From Endocalyx cinctus (lineage: Eukaryota > Ascomycota > Sordariomycetes > Amphisphaeriales > Apiosporaceae), in assembly GCA_001600455.1 (NCBI GenBank), contig BCKC01000004.1, forward strand, positions 2,716,915-2,780,914: a DNA stretch of 64,000 nucleotides, given 5' to 3'. The translations under genes were made by a program, and so were the position numbers. The stretch's first letter is position 1, and every line of letters starts with the position of its first letter. Under the pieces are notes generated by a model, which searched no databases, had not been told where the DNA came from, and saw only the letters and a list, made by a program, of their open reading frames with translations. Positions 31,707-42,447 of this stretch are shown in pieces.

Positions 31707-33209
31707 TTAATCTTCCCAACCACGTACATCGTACGCATACGCATCCTGCTGGGTAGAAACCCATTCCTCGGATGCCAAACCTCTCAGGAATCGTCGCTGG
31801 AGATCTGAGCTGTCCTTATGCCAATCACACGCCCAGTCGCATTGGGGAGTGTCACTCTCGCCGAAGTACTTGCATATGAGCTTGTGCCGACAGGCCTGGA
31901 CATTCTCGCAGTACTCGGCGAGAGACCGGAGACTCCTGGCGCGCGCTTCGAAGTTGGATACTGAGCGATCGCGCATGATCAAGTTACTGACACGATCTCG
32001 GTCCTCGCGACTATAGTATAAGAAGCAATAGGCCGCATTTCCGTCGCGTCCCGCCCTCCCAGCTTCTTGGTAATACCCTTCAAACGACTTGGGCAGTCTC
32101 CAATGCACGACGAAACGGACGTTGTTCTTGTCAATTCCCATCCCGAAGGCCGTCGTCGCTACAATAATGTCGTATCCGGGCTCGCTGGAAACCCACTTAG
32201 CTAGCGTCTTCTCCTTGTCGTCCTTTGTGAGTTTCGCGTGGAAAGGTTGAGCCCCGATACCTTCCTGCCGTAGTTGCGAAGCAAGGTTCTCGCACTCCTC
32301 CCGGCTGATGGTGTAAATTATGCCAGAAATGCTGTCGGGCCTTTCTCCGGCTGCGAGTAGCTCGCTTTTACGCGGCTCTTCCTCTCTTCGCTTATATACG
32401 CCGCGAATCCATTTCACGAAGTCTTCTAATCTCCTATCCTCGTCATCTTTTGTGAAGCGAATTTCAAAGTGGAGATTTGGACGGTGAGCCGTCATAGTAA
32501 ACGTCTTCAAGTTGTCCGCATTAGCGTCCAGCTTCAAGGTTTTAAGCGCATCCATGCGAATCTGGCTGTTAGCAGTAGCGGTGAGACACATGATGGGTAC
32601 ATCTGGAAACGACTCCCGAAACCAGGACAAACGTTTGAAATCTTTCCGGAAGTCGTGACCCCATTCTGAGATGCAGTGGGCCTCGTCTATAGCGATGCGG
32701 GCAAGCTCTTTCTGTTGGTAAACTATCTTCAACCTATCCCGAAAACGATCCTGAGCACATAATTCGGGAGTGACATAGAGTAAACGGGTTCTGGGATGTC
32801 CAGTCTTTAGATCATTCATGATGCGATCTCTTTCTTCGATAGGAGTATTGCTATTCAACGAGCTGGCGTCGATACCGGCAACTCGTAGGTTTTCTACTTG
32901 ATTGATCATAAGACTCAACAAAGGCGAAATAACAATAGTAACTATGAATAGTGAGTAACCAGACAGGTAATACGTAGGCCGAGGAAGATGACAATTATAC
33001 ATACTACCATGATCAACTACGGCTGGTAGTTGGAAGCATAGGCTTTTTCCAAACGAAGTAGCTGCCTGGACAAATACATCGTTCCCTTCCAAAGCGGCCT
33101 GTATAATTTCTCGCTGGAACGGGCGGAAGGAAGGCTTATTAAACTGTCGCCTTAATGTAAAGTCGAGGTCGGGCAAGATGCTAGAATTACTTCTGGCCAA
33201 GGTTGGCAT
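31707..33209 (-). CDS. Short RecQ-family ATP-dependent DNA helicase
   Basis: Exons 33209-33008 and 32941-31707 give 478 residues. The 66-nt intron (GTAGTA...CATAG) has a length divisible by three and no in-frame stop, so an unspliced reading would insert 22 residues just before TIVISPLLSLM. Homology argues for splicing. Motifs are motif 0 FRPFQREII, Walker A AATSFGKS, the DEAH box (AIDEAHCISEWGHDFR), TATAN, and motif VI YYQEAGRAGRDG. A zinc-binding region follows (YCENVQACRHKLICKYF, then QCDWACDWH), and the protein ends shortly after. It therefore lacks RQC winged-helix and HRDC domains and is far shorter than Sgs1/QDE-3. RecQ helicases unwind DNA 3' to 5' in recombination and repair. In the last zinc cluster a His stands where family members usually have Cys. 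Confidence 0.88.
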   Translation of the reverse strand: MPTLARSNSSILPDLDFTLRRQFNKPSFRPFQREIIQAALEGNDVFVQAATSFGKSLCFQLPAVVDHGSMYNCHLPRPTYYLSGYSLFIVTIVISPLLSLMINQVENLRVAGIDASSLNSNTPIEERDRIMNDLKTGHPRTRLLYVTPELCAQDRFRDRLKIVYQQKELARIAIDEAHCISEWGHDFRKDFKRLSWFRESFPDVPIMCLTATANSQIRMDALKTLKLDANADNLKTFTMTAHRPNLHFEIRFTKDDEDRRLEDFVKWIRGVYKRREEEPRKSELLAAGERPDSISGIIYTISREECENLASQLRQEGIGAQPFHAKLTKDDKEKTLAKWVSSEPGYDIIVATTAFGMGIDKNNVRFVVHWRLPKSFEGYYQEAGRAGRDGNAAYCFLYYSREDRDRVSNLIMRDRSVSNFEARARSLRSLAEYCENVQACRHKLICKYFGESDTPQCDWACDWHKDSSDLQRRFLRGLASEEWVSTQQDAYAYDVRGWED

Positions 33210-34704
33210 TGTGACATCTCATGCTACCTATCTTGTCTTCGACTGGCGACTCGAGCATGAGGTCTACTGCTGCGTGTATAATTTGATATACTCTTTTTTA
33301 CAGTCTGCAGCCTAATTAGGTAATCATGAACTTGGGCATCTTTACTTAGTATATTGGATCCATATGATATACTACAAGTACTAAGCATACCTGGGTATAT
33401 TTGTAGTTTCAAACGTTTTACAGAGAGTTGGAATCTTTATTTAAGCTTAGAAAATGCAGTTCCATGTAAGAACAGGTACTATTATTTTAAGTTATGGAAT
33501 TATGCGATATGTAATTATCTATTTATCTAGATATCTCCACTCCAGATCTATCAGAGAATGCTACATATATAATATATAACAGCTGCGTTTAGTATGGAGG
33601 ACGTATCGAGGCATATGACATCAATATCATGTTTCCAATATATTTCAGAAATTAATTAGACAAGAATAGCCTGTACTCCATTCCAATCAATACGGATTTC
33701 CTCTGCCTCCCGAGGTCATCGTTGAAGGCGTATAGAAGCCTCAACCTCAACTTAACTTATCTGGCATAATCTTGGATGTACCGCTAGGGGAATCCCTGTT
33801 TCGTAGCTTTAGAATGATGGCAAGTTCCATTTTCTTAATCGCCACCGTACTACAGATGATCGTCGCCATCATCGCTCGCCTTGCCTCGGGGCTAGTGTCG
33901 AAACGACGTTGGTGACGGGATGAACTCTTTTAGTCTCTGCAATGACGAGTCAAAGTTCGCAACCATTTGAAAGGTCCTAAAGCGGATCTAACAGTAGCAG
34001 CAACGCAACAGCAACTTATTTAGATCATTTAGCTTGGACTTGGTTTTCTGTGTGAAGGTATCGGATTTAAGCTTCACATATATGGCAATCTGATAGTATC
34101 GATACAGAAACCCCTTTCCAACTTATCGAAAATGCAAAACGCCTATGTATATAACATACATTAGGTTCTACACTAGGGATTAGGTGATTAATAGGTACGG
34201 TACCTGATATAGCTGAGCCATGCTGCTTTAAATCGGATTTGAAAAATTAAATACACCATAAACATAAAATTTTGCATAAATCCTTTTCCGTAAATAATTA
34301 TTAAATATAAATTTATTTTCCGTTTAAATTAAATAACGAACCGTGTATATGTGTATGCATGCTACATATCCATTACAACTAATTGAGGAGGATATTCTAC
34401 GAAGATGATTATACAGCACACGTGTAGATACACTCACCCAGACCTAGAAAATACCACTCATCAGAGCTATGCCCTGACCTGACATCGACATCTACGTCTT
34501 CGTCGGGGACTTGCAATAGCGCTACCATAGGTGTTTCCCCTACGTCGGCTTTACTTATTTATCCTCTTTAGTTGCCACGACGTCGAACTTAGTCACTACC
34601 ATCGCGACAAAGCAAGGTTCTTTTTTCCTCGCCGTCATCAGAGCTATCAACAGCTAACTCCTCCAATTCTAATATTCGATAAATACCGTATTTTCATTCC
34701 CCTC
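33210..34704. other. Intergenic region between the RecQ and P450 genes
   Basis: 1.5 kb between the RecQ promoter side and the P450 3' end. It is strongly AT-rich around 34240-34330. It contains one short hydrophobic open frame (33814-33915, listed separately). No other gene seen. Confidence 0.5.
33814..33915 (+). CDS. Possible 33-residue single-pass membrane peptide
   Basis: From tandem ATGs (33814 and 33817) a 33-codon frame ends at TGA 33913-33915. The peptide has one clean hydrophobic helix (SSIFLIATVLQMIVAIIARL) and a basic tail (VSKRRW), the layout of a small tail-positive membrane protein. I do not recognise it, and it may be chance. Confidence 0.2.
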   Translation: MMASSIFLIATVLQMIVAIIARLASGLVSKRRW

Positions 34705-36405
34705 TCACTTCACCATCCTCCACGCCAAAGGTGCCCGCTCCGGATGCAGCATCTGGAGCAAAAGAACCCATCCACTATCCTCCGAGATGAGGTTTAAGAT
34801 CCGTCGACGTGCGGCCTCGATTCTCTCGTCTGGGTCCTTCTTGACAGGATCAACCCGCCATTGTTGGAATAGTCCCACCATGAGAGCCACAAACTCAACC
34901 TGCGAGAACTTTTTGCCTGGGCAGTCACGCGTGTCTTCGGACCACCCTAGAAATACTCTTCGCTGGTTCATGTCGGTTTCTTCGTCCCCTGGCTTATTGA
35001 CTGCCGTACCGCTAGATTTGATCCAGCGTGATGGACGCCACGTGAGTGAGTCGGAACCCCAATACTTGGGATCTGTGTGCATAGAGCAGTAGCTTGGGAG
35101 TATTATAGTCTTCGGTGGTAGATTTAATGTCTTATCACCCACCGTAAGCGTTGTTGCTCGGTCACCAGTCCATTTGATGGCGGGAACGATGGTGTAGAGC
35201 CGTAACGTTTCGTACAGTACAGATAAGCAGCGCTTAAAACGCGGGAAGTCAGTGCGGTAATCCAATTCATGGGGCTGTCGGTCGCCGAGGACCTGTTGAA
35301 TTTCCTCGGAAATCCAATCCTGGACATCGGGATTCGCCGCAAGAAAGTAAAGGGAGAATGTGGAGCTATGAGCTGTTGTATCATGACCGGCGAAATTAAA
35401 GGTAAACATGTTACCGTATATCTCGCTTTCGGTGAGCCCTTCGGTTTGCTCATTAGCAGCTTCTTGTGATACGCGGACCAAGAGTGTCATGAGATTGTTA
35501 TCCGAACTTTCTTCCCCAGAGGCGAAAGCATGCTTCTGTTCCTCATACATGGTAGTCATATGTGTCTGGAACGAGATGATTGCTTCATTGATGATCTTTA
35601 ATTTGGAGGGGAGCCAATACCGGGCTAGAAATGCCAAAGTTTTGGGACCGAGGGCCAGAATAACGATACAGTTCTCTAGGATAATACCTAATGATTCCCT
35701 ATAGCTCATGGACTGGCTCTCTTCCATTGGCTTCTCCTCATCTTGGCCCCGAAACTTGAACGACTTACCAAAGCCAGCACGTGCAAGTACGTTGAGCGTG
35801 AGGGTACGTATATCATTAGCGCTGGACTTTACAGAGGTCTTGGAGGACCAGTAACGGAGCATATCGTCGGACAGGCCAAGAGTCTCTGACCATACGATCT
35901 CGTTATTCGCCTCATCGAAACAGCGAGTCGCGACTCTTCGCTGCGTCTTCCATGATTGCCCTTCAGCACAGGATATGTTAGGACCGAAGACACCGAGAAC
36001 ATCGTTCACCCAAACTGGCCGGGGAAAATCGGTGCCTCTTTTGAAAACATTGACAATAGTTTCTGGGTTGTTGAGTTGAATCATATTATATTGAGGCGTC
36101 ACTAGAACGAATACATCTCCCATTTCATAATGAGACCACCATCTGTCTTCTAAATCCCATCCACGCCAGTTGTACCGAGTGATGGAGTTCTCTTTGCTAA
36201 TAAATGGCAAGCGGCGAAGAAATAAAGCGACCTTGCGATCAACAAGAGACCAGAATGGGTTAAAAATGCCAAAGGGGACAACACGTATGGGAATACCAAT
36301 GGTGCGGGCAGCGGTGTAGTTCTGTAGTATAGATCGGGCCCAGTTGATGAAGTACACTGCCGCCAAAGCTAGAGTTGGCGTTATCAGCACTGTGAACCAC
36401 GACAT
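34705..36405 (-). CDS. Cytochrome P450 monooxygenase
   Basis: An intronless frame of 566 residues from ATG 36405-36403. A longer in-frame reading upstream to 36600 is low-complexity and has no role. The N-terminus is a membrane anchor (FTVLITPTLALAAVYFINWA), which places the enzyme on the ER. P450 signatures are the I-helix oxygen-binding motif AGHDTTAHS, the K-helix ETLR and the haem loop WSEDTRDCPGKKFS, with Cys as the haem ligand. The loop lacks the classic F-x-x-G-x-R start; W-S-E-x-x-R-x-C-P-G-K-K-F occurs in a fungal P450 subgroup. The substrate is unknown. No polyketide synthase, NRPS or terpene cyclase is nearby, so there is no sign of a biosynthetic cluster. Confidence 0.92.
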   Translation of the reverse strand: MSWFTVLITPTLALAAVYFINWARSILQNYTAARTIGIPIRVVPFGIFNPFWSLVDRKVALFLRRLPFISKENSITRYNWRGWDLEDRWWSHYEMGDVFVLVTPQYNMIQLNNPETIVNVFKRGTDFPRPVWVNDVLGVFGPNISCAEGQSWKTQRRVATRCFDEANNEIVWSETLGLSDDMLRYWSSKTSVKSSANDIRTLTLNVLARAGFGKSFKFRGQDEEKPMEESQSMSYRESLGIILENCIVILALGPKTLAFLARYWLPSKLKIINEAIISFQTHMTTMYEEQKHAFASGEESSDNNLMTLLVRVSQEAANEQTEGLTESEIYGNMFTFNFAGHDTTAHSSTFSLYFLAANPDVQDWISEEIQQVLGDRQPHELDYRTDFPRFKRCLSVLYETLRLYTIVPAIKWTGDRATTLTVGDKTLNLPPKTIILPSYCSMHTDPKYWGSDSLTWRPSRWIKSSGTAVNKPGDEETDMNQRRVFLGWSEDTRDCPGKKFSQVEFVALMVGLFQQWRVDPVKKDPDERIEAARRRILNLISEDSGWVLLLQMLHPERAPLAWRMVK

Positions 36406-37439
36406 TGCTGCCACGCGAACGACAGATTTCGAGGGGTAGGTGTGTGAAGTAAAACATAGAGAGGGAGAAAGACAGAGAGAAGGAGGGGAAGCAAAGTGTG
36501 GAGGAAGGCAGGCATTACATGGTAGTAAGTATAACGGTGTGCCATTCTGCGCACTTGGAGCCAAGGCGGTTTTAATGGTTGCAACCTGCAGTTGGTGCAA
36601 GCAATGATAAGGCGAGCTACCTACCTAGGTAGCTGGGTAGGTGCTCCTTACCTGAGCACCCATTTACCATGTCTCCGATGTTTATTCCAAAGGACTAATT
36701 GATGGAATGGATGACGGTAGTTGAAATAAAAAAAAAGTTGTATTAACAGCTAAGGGAGGGTTGATAACCGGCATTTGTGTGTATCCGTATTCAGCTGTAA
36801 TTTAAACGAAAAACCGTTTTCCTTTCGAATCCGTTCTCTTTTGCATAATATATTCATAACTATACCTAATACAGTTGCGTGCGTAGGGCACTTAACTGAG
36901 GAGCGACGGAGCTGAGCCTGAATAAAAGCAGCAAATGCGCTAACCCCGATTTATTTAGAAGAAGTCTGCACGTACAGAGTATATAAAATTATATAACATC
37001 TTTTCCTTCTAGAAGCCCGTATCTTTCCCTAAGAATATCTTTCATTATCTTCCGGACCACGTACTGCACGTACATTAAATATTTCCCCATCTAAAAACAG
37101 ATTTATTTAGGGGTACCCCCTGAATTGTCGGTAGCCTTCGCGCTGTGGATTAGATAAGCTCAGCTCTACCCATGAATCTCTTTTGGGGTCCACGGGTATG
37201 CCCTGAAGGTCCACTGGGTTGGAGCCTCTCATCAGAGAAAGGGATGGATGAAGTGGTTCAAATCCTGACCGGTCCTAGTTTGAATTGATGGATGGTAAAT
37301 TATTTATTTCTTGATCCTAGCTATGTTAAATTTTCTTCATAAAACAAAAAAGTTGGACGGATGGATCCATGAATTCAATTACTCAATTACAATTCAACTT
37401 ATGTATTCAATCACGTGATATGATATCAAGATGAAATCG

Positions 37440-37502
37440 ATGGATCCATGGATGAAATGGATCCATGGATGAAATGGATCCAAGGATGAAATGGATCCAA
37501 GG
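37440..37502. repeat. 17-bp minisatellite (ATGGATCCATGGATGAA), about 3.7 copies
   Basis: Two exact copies are followed by copies in which ATGG becomes AAGG. The unit contains the palindromes GGATCC and CCATGG. A related string (GATGGATCCATGAATTC) occurs just upstream at about 37360. Confidence 0.92.
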
Positions 37503-38995
37503 GTATCTTTACTAAATACTTACTTGTATGTAAGTACCTAACCTAGGTACTTAATGGGGGATTTTATGGTTTACGGATGGTTGAAAGTTGGAGAGGTCAT
37601 AAATGCATTACATATCTTGGTAGGTACATATATGGATATGCTTAGTAGGTACCTACGACTGTGCCTTGACAGAGAGTGCTAACCTAAGCATTTTCTTCCT
37701 TCTTTCTTAGTCAGTACTTTATCTTGATAAGTTGACGGCTTTGGACGGGTATCTATTTGGTGTCGCGTGGGAATAACGTGCTTCAATCTGATTGGCATAG
37801 TCGCGTCAGTTGGAGCAAGTTCGCTGGCTCATCAAAATCTTAGCCTCACCCCAGAAGCTGACTAGGACCACTTATCTGCCCCGAGGACCCCTACGTACGT
37901 ATATGTACATACTAAGCGGTGCCACCCGACTGTAAGGTACGGATGCTTGATATGTAGAAGTACAGAGTACCAAGTATATTGACAATAAATATAATGAGTT
38001 GGGGAAATATTGAAAAGATCAATCGAATGAACGAGACTCAATATTAAATAATGTTCTTCGGCTTTTCAATATTTATATAACTTTTATATAATATTTATAT
38101 GCATATAAATTAATCATTCACAAGATTTCACAAATGACATACCATAAAGAGAAACAATAACAAGCTTTAGTATACTAAATTAGGTACCTAATACAATATA
38201 TTTCAGTGTTAAGTTACAAGTCATTACGCGATAACACGACATAAAACATTTAGCGTTCAGGTCTATCAGGTCTATCAGGTCAATCAAGTATCCACTAAGA
38301 TTTGATTGGTTAAAATAGCCCATACACTAGTTCTGTCACACACCACTTCGATATACTACAAGTACCTAAGTATTACCTACTGGGTAGTATAGCATACTAA
38401 AGTATAGGTAGTATACTATGTTATACTACCATACACTGAACCTAACTTGTACATTTCACCCTATCGCGACGCTGCACCATTCAATCGTAACCGCTAAACC
38501 TAACCAACGCCCCCCTACTGAGCGCCTGGATGATAGAAAAAAAAATATATACTCCTTCTGTTCATTTAAGAATTATTTTTTTGTCGTATTCTTGAACTGA
38601 TTCGAACAAAGTGAAGTTAGAAAGGATCAACAAAGGACCTCTTGTTTCCTTTTTCTTTTTCCTTTTTTTTCTCTTCCCTTTCTCTTATTTTCTCTTCACC
38701 TCCTTATTTACTGGAAAGAGTCAGACAAAACAAGGAGTGAAATCGGAGCCCCTATCCGGTATTTCTATTCACTCATTTGGCTGGTCCAACCCTCCGACAT
38801 TTCCAGAATAATCCCAGCATTACCAAGGACCCAGGGTGTTGTTTCGACTCCCAACCTTTTCAAACTTTAACGCCAAGCACGATTGTTGAAACACTTTCCA
38901 TCCTACTGTATACGTATTAAATCGTTTATGAAAACCTTTTATAACCATATAACCCTGTATTCCATGCCGTGGTCCTACTTTGCGAAGGAAGAAAG

Positions 38996-39031
<36 letters not shown>

Positions 39032-39038
39032 CCAAACC

Positions 39039-39067
<29 letters not shown>
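38996..39067. repeat. Two long poly(A) tracts (35 and 29 bases) separated by 8 bases
   Basis: Homopolymer A runs at 38996-39030 and 39039-39067, with GCCAAACC between them. They lie about 300 bp upstream of the SOG2 start codon. Poly(dA:dT) tracts of this length usually keep nucleosomes off promoters; exact lengths from sequencing are unreliable. Confidence 0.9.
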
Positions 39068-39069
<2 letters not shown>

Positions 39070-39368
39070 AAAGGGCGTTTTTCTCTTCCAGAGAAATACT
39101 GTCGCATGTCCACCTCACGATACTGAATAATCGAAAATCAACTATGATCTGGAAAATTGTCTTCTAGTCAACTATGTCTCACGAGCAATTGGCCTAAATT
39201 ACAATTCTAATTCGGCGTAGTTCCGAGAAGAGATCGATAAACTGACCGCCGACACCCGACCCCTACGTCGACATCCTGAAACGATCTACCTCTATCCTGT
39301 CTCGACTCACGCATATCCATACATAAATACATATACATACAAAGTTCGAAGCTTCCCGTCTTTGAATC

Positions 39369-42300
39369 ATGAGCATCGCTTTAGGAGGTTTAGGCGCTAC
39401 CGTTATCGCAGCGCCTTCATCATCTTCTAATTCAAGAGGGCTACCAACAAATCCTGCTCAAGGTATTCGACGATTACCTTTACCCAGCTCCGCCATGCCC
39501 CCTATACCGCCTCCACCCATACCCGAACAGTTCGTCAACAATTCCAACAACTCTTTATCCGCCACCGCTCCTATGTCTTCCTCTCGAGTTATCGCCCTTG
39601 CTAAGGAGGCTATGAGCAATGCCTTGCGGGAAAACGAGAACCAGGCTGCGGAAGCTAGCGGCGTCAGCACCGAGCTCAAGCCCGGCGTGACCATCGATCT
39701 CAGCCGACAGAATATACAAGAACTCCCCGATGAGGTGGTAGATATAATCAAGAATGAACTAGAACGGTCGGTAGACCCATCTCATCACGTTTTAACACAC
39801 GCCCCCCAAACGCCACATGGATGCTAACGACGTTGCTTCTCCCTCCACAGATTAGCACTTTCCCATAACAAGCTGTCTTCTTTCCCCAATAGATTCTCGG
39901 AATGTACATCTTTGCGGTATTTAAACGTGAGAAATAATTACATCAAGGAATTTCCTCTACCGGTAAGCATTCTTTTGCCTGTTCATACATGTACACGTGT
40001 TTGTCTAACGGATATACGTCTTTTTTTAATAGCTGTGTGACTTGAAATCACTGGAAATATTAGACTTAGGCCGAAATAAGATCCGTGTCCTTCCGCCCGA
40101 AATCGCTAAGTTGGCCTCGCTGAAGGTGCTGGCCGTGCAGAAAAACAGAATAGAAGAGCTTCCGTTGTGCCTAGCCGACATGGGTTCCTTACAAGTACTC
40201 AAGCTCGATGGTAACGATATAAGTTTTCCGCCAAGGGAGGTTTTACAGGTTCAAGCCAGCAGTCCTCCTAACGAGGGCTACTTGAAGGAACGCGAGGTGG
40301 CCGAGGTTGTCGTCACTGCTCAGATCAAGAAGTATTTGAAGCAGCGTTCTCAAATGACGAACGGAAGAGATGACGCGGACAATGTAGCGGACGAGTCTAG
40401 TGAAGGAACGGAGACGCCGCGGATGCCTATAAGAAGAGTTGTCAGTGGTCGCTTCCCGATTCGAGTGAACGGGAGTGACGTATCGGATCCTCGGTCTCCC
40501 GCCTTGGTCCGACCTGCGCCGCCTATCCCATCCCGATCTCATGCTCGGGGTCTCTCGCAGCAGAATACAGCTATACGCAGACCGAATGTGCTACCACTCA
40601 CCATTGGCAATCCAAACGAACGGGTGCGGTCAAATAGTGAAACCTTACTTCAGGCCTCGAGGGTTGACCGACCGTCGGAACGACAAAGAAGGATGGGCAT
40701 GATGTCAAGAAAGGCCAGTGAACTTGGTACTTTAGATGAGACGCAGGCAAATAATCGTTTTAGTCACTACCGAGGTTTAAGTCATGGCTCGTCTATGACG
40801 GGTCATCTGAACCCTAACAACTCGGTGACTAGTCCGAATAATTCGGCTGAACCTCTATTTCCGCGACCCGACTACGTCCGTCGTCTCTCTGTATTGCCTG
40901 AACAACGACGCGAATCCAAGGTATTTGACCCGATCATTGAATCGGCGAAGGGTATTCTCTATGCTGTCTTCCAAATTCACCCGATGGTCCAGTTGATAAC
41001 TAGACTAGTGAGTGACGGCGTCGCGAGGCGGTCTAGTCTAGAGATTGTGTTCTATGCTACCAACGACCATGTCGAACAGCTGGAACAGCAAATCCAACAA
41101 GCTGAAGAGAATGGGAACTACGCATCTGGCGAGAGTGAGAATATCCAAAGAGCTGTTCAGACTTTAATCAAAGCTTATAGTCAAGTATGTTCCCTCTTGG
41201 TAGAAAACATGGATACCATTATAGCGAATAGTGACCCTCGCTACATTCGAACAACCATGGTCCTCCTTTACAACAGCATCATGGAGTTGCGTGTCACCGC
41301 CAACGGAGCTTCGGTTGGCGTAGCTACTTCAACGCAGAAGAACGGATTCCGTCGGCCAGGATGGAATGATACGATCAAGCCTCACTCGCGAGAGAACTCG
41401 GTGACGCCGACTGCCGGGCGACCTCTTCGGGCCCGACCAGGTGGCTTTGTTCACAGCCAAAGCAACCTCCGAGTGACTACGGACGCACCAGTTCCATACC
41501 TGAACGGCACAGGTCGGAGTGCCCAGGTTAACTCTATAACACCTCGTTCTGGGGACTCATTCGTGTCTTCCAACGACGGTCGATATCCTACCGACCTCAC
41601 CGCGGAAGAACGCATATTCGATAAAATATTCCTCTCGTTGCAGAAGTCAACTGATTTGGTGATGCGGACTCTGCCGGGATTTAACATGCAGTTTAATAAC
41701 GGCAGACGTAACGCAGAGATGAACCGAGCTCCTGAGCACGTCATCCAGTGTTGGAAAGGTCTTATTGCTAGGTGCAGCATCGCCATCAGGGAAACGGAAA
41801 TTTTGAAGAGACGGCTGTCTCTTATCAAATTGAAAGAGCCAGGAATTCGGACCGATCCAGTCTTTTGGAGTCTTTGCAAAAATTTTATTGACTCTTGGGC
41901 AGAGTATGGAAACAGGTTAAAATACTCGATGGATGTAGTCCAACTGTCTTCTGATATTAAAATCCGACTTCGACCGGTTCAGATCAGCATCAAAGAGACG
42001 GGCCAGCTAATCATAAATTCTCCATGGGCGTATCTTCTTCGACAAGCAGGACAGTATTCTGACTCAGCCCACCATCACTCTCCCGGCTCGTTCTCTTCTC
42101 CGAATAACGGCGTTCAGCAGGCGCAACTACCAATGACACCTCAAAGCGCCGCTTTGGGGCCAGCCGTGCAAGCTACGGTCCCATCAACGCCGCAGAGCGC
42201 ATCGTTCGCCAACGCCTTTTCCGGAAACGTTTTCGAGCGTGCGGATGCCTTGATCTCGATGGGAGGCCTGTCTATATCCCGGACCAATACGATGAATAGC

Positions 42301-42447
42301 GTCTCGTCAATGTCATCCAACTCTTATCACTCGGCGAATTCGAGTATAGATGATCGCAACAATGGATATCCGAACGTGTTCAGTCCTAACGGGAACGTGG
42401 GCCCGGCATATCGGTACAACAACGGACCAGGCAAGCCTGCATTCTAG
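39369..42447 (+). CDS. SOG2: SOG2-like leucine-rich-repeat protein of the RAM pathway
   Basis: Three exons (39369-39766, 39851-39962, 40033-42447) give 974 residues. The first intron has a weak GTCGGT donor but an in-phase CACAG acceptor; the second is GTAAGC...AATAG. Residues 1-100 are Ser/Pro-rich. A block of leucine-rich repeats follows (DLSRQNIQELPDEVV, LALSHNKLSSFPNRF, LEILDLGRNKIRVLP, LKVLAVQKNRIEELP, LQVLKLDGNDISFPP). After a disordered linker comes the long helical SOG2 domain (about residues 440-820; FDPIIESAKGILYAVFQIHP, TDLVMRTLPGFN). Sog2 binds Kic1 and Hym1 and activates the Cbk1/COT-1 NDR kinase, which controls polarity, septation and hyphal growth. Confidence 0.9.

Larger units (their letters stand above)
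36406..39368. other. Long divergent intergenic region between the P450 gene and SOG2
   Basis: Nearly 3 kb without a credible gene. It holds CCTAGG-type palindromes (36618-36643, 37533-37550), a 17-bp minisatellite (37440-37502), AT-rich DNA at 38030-38180, pyrimidine-rich DNA at 38640-38700 and two very long A tracts (38996-39067). A tRNA-like box-B string near 37256 has no matching stems. Confidence 0.55.

Noticed and set aside
34705..36405. Secondary-metabolite cluster around the P450
   Set aside because: Neighbours are RecQ, SOG2 and DUF336 genes; no backbone synthase or transporter.
36406..36600. N-terminal extension of the P450 by 65 residues
   Set aside because: The added sequence is Leu/Pro/Cys-rich without function, and ATG 36405 begins directly at the membrane anchor.
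37241..37275. tRNA-like string GGTTCAAATCC
   Set aside because: The flanking bases do not form a T-arm stem (AGTGG versus CCTGA), and no A box or acceptor stem pairs around it.
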